A DNA stretch of 64,000 nt from Mycobacterium sp. (GCF_029961025.1 NZ_JASBVP010000005.1:248001-312000), one strand, 5' to 3'; counted from the stretch's first letter, positions 1 to 7,530 are shown. The notes: generated from the sequence alone by a model not told the origin. Translations and numbers: made by a program.

Positions 1-323
1 TCCGCCCCGAAGAAACTCGCCGCTCGTTTCAGTATCTCGTTGGCGCGCTTGAGTTCTCGATTCTCCTGTTCGAGTTCCTTCATGCGTCGCGCCTCGGTGG
101 TCGACACCCCGGGCTGATAGCCGTCGTCGATGTCGGCCTGGCGCACCCAGGTCCGCACCGACTCCACCCCGTAGCCAAGCTGATCGGCGACCCGGGCGAC
201 AACGCCGTGGTCGCTACCCAACTCCGCCCGTAATGTCCGGACCATCCGTACCGCTCCGGCCTTTTGCTCGGCGCTGTAGCGGCGACTCGTCGGCTTGCTC
301 GGCGGTGACTGTTTCTTCGGCAT
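1..323 (-). CDS. IS3-family transposase OrfA, partial (C-terminus outside window)
   Basis: The start ATG is the complement of 321-323, read leftward: MPKKQSPPSKPTSRRYSAEQ and onward. About 107 codons are visible without a stop. The N-terminal half is the helix-turn-helix of IS3 OrfA proteins, with key stretches RYSAEQKAGAVRMV and GYGVESVRTWVRQADID. It is followed by the leucine-zipper region RRMKELEQENRELKRANEIL. In this family OrfA binds the terminal repeats, and a -1 frameshift into orfB gives the active DDE transposase; both the slip site and orfB are beyond the edge. The AEAE-type zipper ending in KRAASFFGA is standard, so the visible part looks intact. Confidence 0.85.
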   Translation of the reverse strand, partial: MPKKQSPPSKPTSRRYSAEQKAGAVRMVRTLRAELGSDHGVVARVADQLGYGVESVRTWVRQADIDDGYQPGVSTTEARRMKELEQENRELKRANEILKRAASFFGA

Positions 324-377
324 GACTCCATCCTCGATTCCAAGGTCTGGAGCCTCCAGCATTTCCAGGGCGATTCA
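1..377 (-). mobile_element. IS3-family (IS6110-like) insertion sequence, partial, left terminus at 377
   Basis: The element runs off the window at base 1. Read on the minus strand from 377, the terminus begins TGAATCGCCCTGGAAATG and is followed by a GGAG-CTCCAG segment just before the orfA start. This closely resembles the IS6110 terminus known from M. tuberculosis, which begins TGAACCGCCC. The inferred boundary at 377 is exact because a truncated host gene resumes at 378. The right end, orfB and any target duplication lie outside the window. Confidence 0.8.
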
Positions 378-1106
378 ATGGTGCAAGAGGCGCGCAATCT
401 GCAGAAGACGGCGCAAGACGAGCTTAACCGCCTTGGCCGTCCGGGTTCGGTGTCCACCATCGCATTTATGGGTTACGATCCGCCGTCGAACCCGATCCAC
501 ACCGCCAGCCCGCGTGATCTGTGGCGCACGATCAGCGACGATCGGGCGCGGGCCGGGGCTGCGAACTTGTCGTCGTATCTTCAGCAGGTGCGGACCAACA
601 ACCCGACCGCTCATATCAGCGTGTTCGGGCACTCCTATGGATCGCTGACGGCGTCGCTGGCGTTGCAGCAGCTCAACGCCCAGGGCTTACATCCGGTCAA
701 TGACGCGGTGTTCTACGGCTCTCCGGGGCTGGAACTCACCAATCCCAGTCAACTCGGCCTGACCCACGGGCAGGCCTTTGTAATGCGGGCGGTCGGCGAC
801 GATCTGATTCCCGAGCTGGCCCCGCTTGCCCCGCTGCACGGCTGGGGGGTAGACGCGTATGGCGGGATGATGCCGGAGCTGTCCTCGCAAGCCGGGACGA
901 GTGCCGACGGTGTCGTGCGGGCGGGCGTGCACAGTCACGCCGATTATTTGCGCGCCGTCGCTGGCCCGGGGGGTGAGTCGGTGCTGAGAATGTCGGGTTA
1001 CAACCTGGCGGTCATCGCCGCAGGCATCGCCGATATGCCCGACGGCGCCAAGCAGTTGATGATGGCACCGACACCATTAAAGCCCTATCCACACGCGGGC
1101 GGATGA
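378..1106 (+). pseudogene. 5'-truncated alpha/beta hydrolase (DUF1023-type)
   Basis: The 242 codons carry the serine-hydrolase nucleophile elbow GHSYGS (about residues 83-88), an Asp-bearing stretch MRAVGDDLIPE (about 136-146) and a late His in VHSHADYL (about 185), so a Ser-Asp-His triad can be proposed. DUF1023 proteins of mycobacteria are usually much longer, with an N-terminal region missing here. The open frame begins with an ATG at the very first base after the IS6110-like terminus, so this is most simply the 3' remnant of an interrupted gene; the ATG is coincidental or an internal Met. The stop overlaps the next gene's ATG by four bases, suggesting a former operon with the lppA-like gene. 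Expression from an IS-borne promoter is possible but unproven. Confidence 0.7.
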
Positions 1107-1666
1107 TGATCCGGATCTGTTCGGGAGTTCTGGTAGTAGTGGTGTGTATGTCGATTTTTGGTTGCGGCGCAACGAATCCCGGACGGCATGGCAATCCGGG
1201 CCCGCAGCGGATGGCCAAGCTGGAGAACGGACTGCGTTCTAAGCCCTCGTTTGAGGCCGCGCGCGCCGAGTACATCGCGGCGATGGATCAGATGGCGATC
1301 GAGATTGCGGCCCTGGTACCCGGAATGAAGTGGACGGTCGATGAGAACAGCTGGGACCATTGCGGCGGCGAATATGTGTGGACACGTGCGGTGCAGGTCG
1401 TCGAACGCATCGTGTTCGATCGTGCGATTCCCGACGACCTGTGGCCGAAGGCGCTGCAGATCGTCAAGGATGGCGCCGCACGCTTCGGCGCCACAACTGT
1501 GACCGTTTTCGTCGACCAGCCCGGCAACAAAGATCTGGCCATCTCCGGTTCCGACGCCCAATTTCATTTCGGCAGCAAAGTGCAGACTGTATTGACCGCG
1601 ACATCGGATTGTCGGATGCGTGAAACCGATACCCCGGCACCACCACCGTCGACGGGCCACCCGTAG
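1103..1666 (+). CDS. LppA/LppB-family lipoprotein
   Basis: This is a 187-aa protein with a type II signal peptide. A hydrophobic run VLVVVVCMSIF precedes a lipobox-like IFGC (Cys at about residue 21), so it is predicted to be lipidated and anchored outside the membrane. The mature part contains the LppA-family landmarks: PGMKWTVDENSW, an IPDDLWPKALQIVKDGA stretch, FGATTVTVF and a closing SDCRM, with two Cys (about 94 and 174) that may pair. Function is unknown in the family. The ATG overlaps the preceding stop (ATGA), indicating coupling. In M. tuberculosis lppA and lppB lie directly before vapBC18, and the same order is seen here, which supports orthology to that locus. Start choice follows the overlap; a second ATG is next to it. 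Confidence 0.75.
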   Translation: MMIRICSGVLVVVVCMSIFGCGATNPGRHGNPGPQRMAKLENGLRSKPSFEAARAEYIAAMDQMAIEIAALVPGMKWTVDENSWDHCGGEYVWTRAVQVVERIVFDRAIPDDLWPKALQIVKDGAARFGATTVTVFVDQPGNKDLAISGSDAQFHFGSKVQTVLTATSDCRMRETDTPAPPPSTGHP

Positions 1667-1675
1667 ACCTCGTCC

Positions 1676-2122
1676 GTGATGCGAAGGTTCAAACAAATCT
1701 ATGGTCCAAACAAATCTGAGGAGACCGCTATCTCAAAAAGTCAAACCCCAGCATCGGCTGAGGACCAGCGGGCGGCGTACCGGAATTCAACCAACCTGCG
1801 GGAGATCTACCTCCGCCGCATCCTTACAGTGCTGAACTGGGCCTTGGCGCTGTTGAGCGTGCCGGGAGCGTTGTTCGTGATGGTTTTCGCCTTCGCAGCC
1901 GTGATGTCTACCGACCGTTGCGCCTACGAATACTGCCCGCGCCAAGGTCCCCCATCCAGCATCTTCGTCATGCTGCTTTACGGCGGCCCGTTTGTTGCCG
2001 CGCTAACAGTTGTCGCCTCATTCTGGACCGCAAAGCGTGGCTGGGGCATCCTCATTCCGTTGACCGCGTTAATCCTTCTGGCCAGTGATGTTACGGTCCT
2101 TTACCTTACATTCAGACCATAG
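1676..2122 (+). CDS. hypothetical small membrane protein
   Basis: This 148-aa protein has no family I recognise. The first 40 residues are charged and probably cytoplasmic. Three hydrophobic segments follow: about residues 47-75 (LTVLNWALALLSVPGALF), 91-113 (FVMLLYGGPFVAALTVV) and 121-143 (ILIPLTALILLASDV). A CAYEYC motif lies in the loop after the first segment and could form a disulfide outside the membrane. It sits nine bases after the lipoprotein gene on the same strand, so co-transcription is likely. The start could be GTG 1676 or the adjacent ATG 1679. The protein ends with the third helix, with no cytoplasmic tail. Confidence 0.55.
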   Translation: MMRRFKQIYGPNKSEETAISKSQTPASAEDQRAAYRNSTNLREIYLRRILTVLNWALALLSVPGALFVMVFAFAAVMSTDRCAYEYCPRQGPPSSIFVMLLYGGPFVAALTVVASFWTAKRGWGILIPLTALILLASDVTVLYLTFRP

Positions 2123-2190
2123 CGAAGCAACCAGTGAAGCAACTATAGTGTCCTGGCCCGAGTGTTTCGCGGTCTCCTCCGAAGCGCCCC

Positions 2191-2376
2191 ATGGATCGTG
2201 GTACCGTCGACCAGCCGCCGAGTACCCAGAAAGTCGTCGCAAGCGGGTCCCTCTCACGTGCGAAGGCCGCTTATTTCATGGTGGGGTTCAGCTGACCGAT
2301 CCCGGACGACAAATGGATGCAAGCGGTGCAGATCGTAAGGGACGGCGCAAAACAATTCGGCGCCACCCACTATGGG
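2191..2376 (+). pseudogene. LppA-like gene remnant, 5' part (interrupted by IS607 element)
   Basis: From 2299 the frame reads IPDDKWMQAVQIVRDGAKQF followed by GATHYGV. This aligns directly with IPDDLWPKALQIVKDGAARF and GATTVTV of the intact lipoprotein at 1103-1666. Upstream, 2191-2292 can be read as a short N-terminal piece (STQKVVASGSLSRAKAAY) ending in TGA, so roughly 50 codons that should lie between the two parts are missing. The gene was therefore already damaged or has decayed since. The match stops at about 2376, where the IS607-family element begins; the rest of the gene resumes at 4713. Confidence 0.7.
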
Positions 2377-4712
2377 GTTGCGAACTGTTGCGTGTTGAGT
2401 GCAGTTGAGTGTGCGTAAGTGTGTTTGGATTGGCGTTGTGAATCTGGCGGTGTGGGCCGAATCGGTTGGAGTGAACCGGCATACGGCTTATCGCTGGTTT
2501 TCGGGAGGGAACACTGCCGGTGCCCGCGGAGCGGGTGGGCCGGCTGATTCTGGTGCGCGCGACCCCGCCCGGCGAAAGCGCGCCGGGCGGCGTGGTGATC
2601 TATGCCCGGGTGTCCAGCCATGATCAGCGCGCCGATCTGGATCGCCAGGTGGCCCGGCTGACGGCGTGGGCGACCGAGCAGGATCTGACGGTACGGCAGG
2701 TCGTTGTCGAGGTCGGGTCGGGCCTGAACGGTAAACGCCCGAAGCTGCGCCGGATCTTATCTTGTCGGACCCGGATGCGAAGGTCATTGTTGTGGAGCAT
2801 CCTGACCGGTTGGCCCGTTTCGGGGTGGAGCACCTGAAGGCGGTGTTGGCTGCGCAGGGCCGCCGGATCGTGGTGGCCGATCCCGGTGAGACGATCGATG
2901 ATCTGGTGCGCGACATGATCGAAGTCCTCACGTCGATGTGTGCGCACGGCTGTATGGGCGGCGCGGGGCGCGAAACCGGGCGATGCGGGCGCTGGCTGCA
3001 GCTAAACGTGAACCAGGGAAGACCGCATGATCGTCGGGATGCGCACCAGGGCGCAGGCCGCGAGGGTGGCCGCGGCCACCGGTGGAGCGCATCTGGCGGG
3101 TAAGCCCAACCCCGATGGCACGCCGAGGTTGTCGCGGTATGTCGATGTGGGCGCCGATTTCGGGGCGCAGCGCAGCGCGGTGGAGTCGGTGTCGGTGCTG
3201 TTCGACCTTTATGACGGCGACGCCGCGGGCTACGCCCAGACGGGTTCACCCGGCGCGCCGTTGCACACCGGGTGGGCGGTGACGGCAGCGAAGTTCGAGG
3301 TCGAATGGCCCACAGAGCCGGAGCGGGCGGGGTTGGTGCGCTCGCATTTCGGGGCGCGACGCAAAGCGTTCAACTGGGGCTTGGCGAAAGTGAAAGCCGA
3401 CCTGGACGCCAAAGCTGTTGATCCCGGCCACGCGTCGATCGGTTGGGATCTGGGTTCGCTGCGGTGGGCGTGGAACCGCGCTAAGGGTGAGGTGGCGCCG
3501 TGGTGGGCCGCCAATTCCAAAGAGGCCTACTCCTCGGGGCTGGCTGATCTGGCGCGGGCCCTGGATAACTGGTCGGCCAGCCGCAACGGCACCCGGCGGG
3601 GTCGCCGTGTGGGGTTTCCGCGGTTCACATCCGCGCGCCGCGACGCTGGCCGGGTGCGGTTCACCACCGGAGCGATGCGGGTGGAGGCCGATCGGCGCAC
3701 CATCACCGTGCCCGTGATCGGGCCGCTGCGCTCCAAGGAGAACACCCGCCGGGTGCAGCGGCATGTCGCCTCGGGGCGGGCCCGCATCCTGAACATGACG
3801 CTCTCGCAGCGTTGGGGCCGGTTGTTCGTCTCGATCGGCTACGCGCTGCGCACACCGGCCACCGCGCGCACGGTCGCCGCGCCGACCGCGCGCGCCGGGG
3901 TTGATCTCGGGGTGCGCACGTTGGCCACCGTCGCCGTCCTCGACACCGCCACCGGTGAAGAGTCGATCGTCGAATACCCGAATCCGGCCCCGCTGAAAGC
4001 CACCCTGGCGGCGCGGCGGCGGGCCGGGCGTGAACTTTCCCGCCGCACCCCCGGCTCCCGCGGCCACCGGGCAGCGAAAGCCAAGCTGTCCCGGCTGGAT
4101 CGCCGGTGCGTGCACCTGCGGCGGGACGCCGCCCACCAGCTCACCACCGAGCTGGCGGGCAGCTATGGCCACATCGTGATCGAAGACCTCGACGTGGCCG
4201 CCATGAAACGCAGCATAGGGCGGCGTGCCTACCGGCGCGCCGTCTCCGACGCGGCGATGGGTCCGATACGGCCGATGCTGGCCTACAAGACCGCCCGCTC
4301 TGGCGTGGTGCTCACCGTGGCGGATCGCTGGTTCCCGTCCAGCCAGATCCATCACGGCTGCACCACACCGGACGGCTCGCCGTGTCGGCTGATCGGCAAA
4401 GGGCGCATCGACAAATCGCTGGTGTGTCCGCGCACCGGCGAAGTCGTCGACCGTGATCGCAACGCCGCGCTTAATCTCCGTGACTGGCCGGAATACGCCA
4501 GTTGTGGTCCAGTCGGGACCACGGCCCCATCGGTACCCGGGCCAACCACACCGGTTGGTACAGGCCATGGCGCGGACACCGGAACATCCGGTGCCGGCGG
4601 AGCATCCATAAGACCCCGCCCGCGCGGGGCCGGAAGCGGAGAGGCCAAAACCCAAACCCGCACGGGGACGCCGCATGAGCGTGTGCAACTCAAACACACT
4701 CAACGGCAACGG
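2376..4712 (+). mobile_element. IS607-family element (serine recombinase pseudogene plus tnpB)
   Basis: The boundaries are inferred from the interrupted lppA-like gene: host sequence ends at TATGGGG (about 2371-2377) and resumes at TTATGAAAGACAAG after GG 4711-4712. IS607-type elements insert at GG dinucleotides without target duplication, which fits. Short subterminal inverted repeats are visible: GTTGCGTGTTGAGTG near 2388 against the complement of CACTCAACGGCAAC near 4697. The element carries a broken serine recombinase and a full-length TnpB in the usual tnpA-tnpB order with an ATGA overlap. Similar elements in mycobacteria include IS1535-like ones. The exact ends are uncertain by one or two bases because of the GG target. 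Confidence 0.8.
2438..3030 (+). pseudogene. IS607-family serine recombinase (resolvase), three frameshifts
   Basis: The original product can be read across frames: VNLAVWAESVGVNRHTAYRW (MerR-like HTH), then GGVVIYARVSSHDQRADLDR (catalytic serine in ARVSS), then the VVEHPDRLARFGVEH region and an end KREPGKTA that overlaps the tnpB ATG. Three lesions break it. There is an extra T in the TTTT run at about 2497-2500. The five bases ATCTT are duplicated in tandem at about 2754-2763. A two-base insertion lies near 2943-2946 in the TGTGCGCACGG context. The recombinase that moves IS607 elements is therefore inactive here unless supplied in trans. Start GTG 2438 is chosen because it opens directly on the HTH. 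Confidence 0.8.
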
Positions 4713-4718
4713 TTATGA
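3027..4718 (+). CDS. tnpB: TnpB RNA-guided nuclease of IS607-family element
   Basis: This 563-aa protein belongs to the TnpB family, RuvC-like nucleases (relatives of Cas12) guided by an omega RNA made from the element's right end. The RuvC triad is complete: Asp in AGVDLGVRT (about residue 293), Glu in HIVIEDLDV (about 386) and Asp in DRDRNAALNL (about 477). The usual CxxC/CxxC zinc ribbon is replaced by GCTTPDGSPC and VCPRTG, a variant layout. About 85 residues precede the conserved KFEVEWPTEPERAGL start region. The last 75 or so residues are low-complexity Gly/Pro/Thr and coincide with the region expected to encode the omega RNA; the stop codon lies past the element end, in flanking host DNA. 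The ATG overlaps the recombinase stop. Confidence 0.85.
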   Translation: MIVGMRTRAQAARVAAATGGAHLAGKPNPDGTPRLSRYVDVGADFGAQRSAVESVSVLFDLYDGDAAGYAQTGSPGAPLHTGWAVTAAKFEVEWPTEPERAGLVRSHFGARRKAFNWGLAKVKADLDAKAVDPGHASIGWDLGSLRWAWNRAKGEVAPWWAANSKEAYSSGLADLARALDNWSASRNGTRRGRRVGFPRFTSARRDAGRVRFTTGAMRVEADRRTITVPVIGPLRSKENTRRVQRHVASGRARILNMTLSQRWGRLFVSIGYALRTPATARTVAAPTARAGVDLGVRTLATVAVLDTATGEESIVEYPNPAPLKATLAARRRAGRELSRRTPGSRGHRAAKAKLSRLDRRCVHLRRDAAHQLTTELAGSYGHIVIEDLDVAAMKRSIGRRAYRRAVSDAAMGPIRPMLAYKTARSGVVLTVADRWFPSSQIHHGCTTPDGSPCRLIGKGRIDKSLVCPRTGEVVDRDRNAALNLRDWPEYASCGPVGTTAPSVPGPTTPVGTGHGADTGTSGAGGASIRPRPRGAGSGEAKTQTRTGTPHERVQLKHTQRQRL

Positions 4719-4874
4719 AAGACAAGCCCAAATGATCACGACGCATATTTCGCTGGCCCAGGCGGCGTCGAATTCAAGCTCGGAACCCAGAAAGCGTCAT
4801 CACTCACGGCCCAGTCGGATTGCCGGATCAGCCAAACCGATACGCCAACCTCCTCGCCGACGCCGCATCCATAA
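4713..4874 (+). pseudogene. LppA-like gene remnant, 3' part
   Basis: After the IS607 right end the sequence continues as the C-terminal part of an LppA-type lipoprotein. It reads FKDKPNDHDAYFAGPGG if one extra A in the AAA run near 4731 is ignored, then VEFKLGTQKASSLTAQSDCR, a Thr/Pro-rich tail and TAA at 4872-4874. The SDCR motif and preceding strand align with VLTATSDCRM of the intact protein at 1103-1666. With the part ending at 2376 this reconstitutes one gene split by the transposon and further damaged by a frameshift. Confidence 0.7.
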
Positions 4875-4990
4875 CGCGGATCGGTGACTGCTCCAAGCGG
4901 GCACTCGAAATCCTTGCCATCCACTGCGCATTGCCTGGACCGGTGGGCTCACCGTCGGCGAGCTGCAGCCCACATGATGTGAGCATATCG

Positions 4991-5007
4991 TACTCATTAT
5001 ATGAGTA
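4991..5007. promoter_or_regulatory. perfect 7-bp inverted repeat over the vapB start codon
   Basis: TACTCAT (4991-4997) and ATGAGTA (5001-5007) are exact inverted repeats with a 3-base spacer. The right arm contains the vapB ATG. VapB antitoxins autoregulate by binding such palindromes, so this is a candidate operator. No Shine-Dalgarno sequence precedes the ATG, which fits the leaderless transcripts common in mycobacteria. Confidence 0.5.
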
Positions 5008-5264
5008 AGCGTCTCCAAGTTCTGCTCGACCCAGACCAGTGGGAGCAGCTTCAAGAGATCGCCCGTCGGCACCGAACGACGGTGTCTGAGTGGGTTCGTC
5101 GCACCCTGCGCGAGGCGTGTGAACGGGAGCCGCGGGGCGACCTCAACGCGAAGCTGCGCACCATCCGCGCCGCCGTGCGTCATGAGTTTCCGACCGCCGA
5201 CATCGAGCAGATGCTCGAGGAGATCGAGCGCGGACAGCGGGCGTTGCCGCCGAACGCACCGTGA
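5001..5264 (+). CDS. vapB: VapB-type antitoxin, ribbon-helix-helix
   Basis: This 87-aa protein opens with the short basic beta strand [20 protein letters not shown] and then [18 protein letters not shown], the ribbon-helix-helix fold of CopG/VapB antitoxins (about residues 2-38). The acidic C-terminal half ([12 protein letters not shown]) would wrap the toxin and block its active site. It overlaps vapC by four bases (GTGA), the usual coupling of the pair. Position directly after the lppA-like genes matches M. tuberculosis vapB18, so orthology to VapB18 is likely, though I infer it from synteny. Translation probably starts on a leaderless or near-leaderless mRNA because no ribosome-binding site is visible. 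Confidence 0.8.
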   Translation: MSKRLQVLLDPDQWEQLQEIARRHRTTVSEWVRRTLREACEREPRGDLNAKLRTIRAAVRHEFPTADIEQMLEEIERGQRALPPNAP

Positions 5265-5536
5265 TTTTCGTCGACTCCAACATCCCGATGTATCTGGTGG
5301 GCGCATCGCACCCGCACAAGCTGGACGCGCAGCGTCTGCTGGAGTCGGCACTGTCGGCCGGCGAACGGTTGGTCACCGACGCCGTCGTGCTGCACGAGAT
5401 TTGTCACCGCTACGTGGCAATCAACCGGGCACGGGATGCCCTGCACGTTGCCGTCATGGTTCGCCGTGACATCACCCAGCTGCTGAGCTTCGACCGCGGA
5501 TTCGACGCTTATCCGGGAATCGAGCGTTTGGCTTAG
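5261..5536 (+). CDS. vapC: VapC-type PIN-domain toxin, internally shortened
   Basis: PIN-domain ribonucleases cut tRNA or rRNA using four acidic residues. Here candidates are Asp in MIFVDSN (residue 5), Glu in LHEICH (about 46), Asp in [11 protein letters not shown] (about 59) and Asp in LSFDRGFD (about 77). The protein has only 91 residues against about 130-140 for VapC. The helix ending HRYVAIN runs straight into RARDALHV, so about 40 residues of the central helical region are absent without a frameshift. Folding and activity are doubtful, but the antitoxin is intact. The stop TAG falls inside the CTTAGT sequence that the next IS1634 copy used as target, so the native end is preserved. Start is GTG 5261. 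Confidence 0.75.
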   Translation: MIFVDSNIPMYLVGASHPHKLDAQRLLESALSAGERLVTDAVVLHEICHRYVAINRARDALHVAVMVRRDITQLLSFDRGFDAYPGIERLA

Positions 5537-5537
5537 T

Positions 5538-7524
5538 CCGAAGTTGCGGCGGTTTGGGTGGGTGGATTCGTGGCTGACGTGGGTTTTTGCTGGTGGTGTG
5601 GGGTCGTGGTTCTGGCTACGCGGCGGTCAGCGGGATGGGGGTGCCGATAAGGTCGAAGGCGCGGCGTTGGTCGGGGGTGGGTTCGGCCAGTGTGGGTACC
5701 GTGGCGTTGGTGCCGTGGTAGTGAATGTCGTTGCGGGTCAGGGTCGCTAGGTGATCGAGCAGGCCGCGGAAGCTGCGCAGCGGGTTACCGTCTGGGTCGT
5801 GCTGGGTCGAGGCTTTGGCCTGGGCCTGTGGTGAGCGTTGTGCGGGCGCGACGGGGTTGTCGCGGGCGGGTGGGTGTTCGTCGGTGAAGGTCAGCGACGC
5901 CCAGGCTTTACGCAGGTGCCAGACCAGGTAGCAGGCCAGCAGGCAGATCAGCACGTGGGCGCGGACACGCTTATCGAGGCGGTGATGGATGGGCCGCAGA
6001 TCCAGATCATCGGCCTTGATGCTGCGGAAGTCGCGCTCGACGTGGGCGAGGTTTTTGTAGCTTTCCACCACGGCTGCTGGGGTGAGGGTATCGGCGTCGA
6101 CGCTGGTGCGCAGCACGTAGATGCCATCGAGGCTGGCCTCGGCATCGATGCCGGCCTGGTCACGCTGGTAGGTGAAGCTGGTGTCGGTGATGGTGCGGTG
6201 AAAATGCTTGCCCACGTTGTGTTTGACGATGATCCGCCCAACGGCTTCACCGATCTTGCCTGCCCCCTTGAGGGTGCCGCGGGCCACCCGCTCGGCGATG
6301 GCGGCCAGGTCGGCCTCGGTGGCGGCTAGCAGCGCGGCGCGTTTGCGGGCCCGCTCGGCGGCCAGGGCGGGGTTGCGGCAGGCGATCAACCGTTCCCCGG
6401 GGTAGTCGGGGTGGGCGATCTCGGCGAGATCTTGGGTGTCGAACAGGCTCATCTGCAGCGGTCCCTTGTCGGCGGCCAGGGTGGCGATCTGGGGTGCACG
6501 CAGGGCGGTGATCCACCCGAAACCGGTTCCCGCATCGGTGTTAAGCTCTCTCAGTGCGCTGATGCGTGCACTGGTGATCATGCCGCGATCCCCCACCAGC
6601 ACCAGCCGGGTCAACCCGAACGTGTCGCGCAGCACCTCGACGATGTCGGTGAACGCGACCGGGTCGGCGGTATCTCCGGAAAACACCCGCACCGCCACGG
6701 GGCGTCCGGCCGGGTCGGTGAGCACCCCGTAGTTGATCTGCGGCAGGCCCTTTTTGCCGTCGCGGGAATAGCCATGGGCGGCCAGCTCACAGCACCGCCC
6801 GGTCACCCATGAGCTGGTCAGATCGAACAACGCCATCCGTGACGGGTTCGCCGCTGGCCCAAGGTGTTTAGCGGCCAGCTTCTTCTCGATCGCGTCCTGA
6901 CGATTCGCCAGCCAGTCCATCGCGGCATACACCTCATCGGTGGAGGCGCCAGCCACGTCCAGGTCGGGCCCCAAGGTGGTATCGGCCCACCGCGACAACG
7001 TTGACAGCTTGGACGCCGGACGGATCACCCGCGAAATAACCAACCCCAGCACCAGATCGCGGGATCGACACGCCGGACCCAGGAGCGCCGGAAACCCCAG
7101 CCGACGCGCCATCGCCGCCACTGCGGCCACATGCCCGTGCGGCAGCGAGCGGGTGATGGTGCAGGCCGACTGGGCAGGCACCATCACCTGTCCCTTCAGC
7201 GTCGCCTCGATCGCGGCGATCACCTCCGCGGGCAACTTGGACAGGTTGGCCAGGGTCTCGTGGCGGACCTTCGTCCCGTCGCGGTAGGTGCGACGCACCA
7301 GCACCGACTCATAGCGGTGCACGTTGCCGGCCTTGTCCACATATTTGCTCGGAGTCCGGGCTACGTGCATCCGCACAGGTTTGACCATAACTGAATATTA
7401 CAAGGCGAACTCGTCAATCAATAGCATCAACACACCATATTCACTGGCTACACCTTCGGCAGACCAACCCGCACAGACCCCAGCTCAACCCCCAAATTGC
7501 CTAACTGACCCGCCGCAACTTCGG
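5538..7524 (-). mobile_element. IS1634-family insertion sequence, copy 1
   Basis: This 1987-bp element is bounded by 15-bp inverted repeats: CCGAAGTTGCGGCGG at 5538 and its complement CCGCCGCAACTTCGG ending at 7524. It is flanked by 6-bp direct repeats CTTAGT at 5532-5537 and 7525-7530, a target duplication length usual for IS1634. One transposase gene fills it. The same sequence appears at 7531-9517 in the same orientation and at 43879-45865 in the opposite one, with identical transposase products and identical termini. Confidence 0.93.
5616..7388 (-). CDS. IS1634-family DDE transposase, copy 1
   Basis: This is a 590-aa transposase of the IS4-like IS1634 family. Catalytic residues can be placed at Asp in MALFDLTSS (about residue 189), Asp in LVLVGDRGMIT (about 267) and Glu of the YREK-type signature YKNLAHVERDFRSIK (about 451). 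Between the last two lies the beta-strand insertion typical of IS4 relatives. The protein begins MVKPVRMHVARTPSKYVDKA; upstream is an AT-rich stretch with TAATATTCAG that may hold its promoter, in contrast to the GC-rich coding region. No stop or frameshift is seen, so the element should be active. It cuts and pastes the IS using the 15-bp ends. Confidence 0.93.
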   Translation of the reverse strand: MVKPVRMHVARTPSKYVDKAGNVHRYESVLVRRTYRDGTKVRHETLANLSKLPAEVIAAIEATLKGQVMVPAQSACTITRSLPHGHVAAVAAMARRLGFPALLGPACRSRDLVLGLVISRVIRPASKLSTLSRWADTTLGPDLDVAGASTDEVYAAMDWLANRQDAIEKKLAAKHLGPAANPSRMALFDLTSSWVTGRCCELAAHGYSRDGKKGLPQINYGVLTDPAGRPVAVRVFSGDTADPVAFTDIVEVLRDTFGLTRLVLVGDRGMITSARISALRELNTDAGTGFGWITALRAPQIATLAADKGPLQMSLFDTQDLAEIAHPDYPGERLIACRNPALAAERARKRAALLAATEADLAAIAERVARGTLKGAGKIGEAVGRIIVKHNVGKHFHRTITDTSFTYQRDQAGIDAEASLDGIYVLRTSVDADTLTPAAVVESYKNLAHVERDFRSIKADDLDLRPIHHRLDKRVRAHVLICLLACYLVWHLRKAWASLTFTDEHPPARDNPVAPAQRSPQAQAKASTQHDPDGNPLRSFRGLLDHLATLTRNDIHYHGTNATVPTLAEPTPDQRRAFDLIGTPIPLTAA

Positions 7525-7530
7525 CTTAGT

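Noticed and set aside
3246..4709. Long minus-strand open frame (487 codons) opposite tnpB
   Set aside because: It mirrors the real tnpB frame in high-GC DNA; no domain or start signal, and tnpB has complete catalytic motifs.
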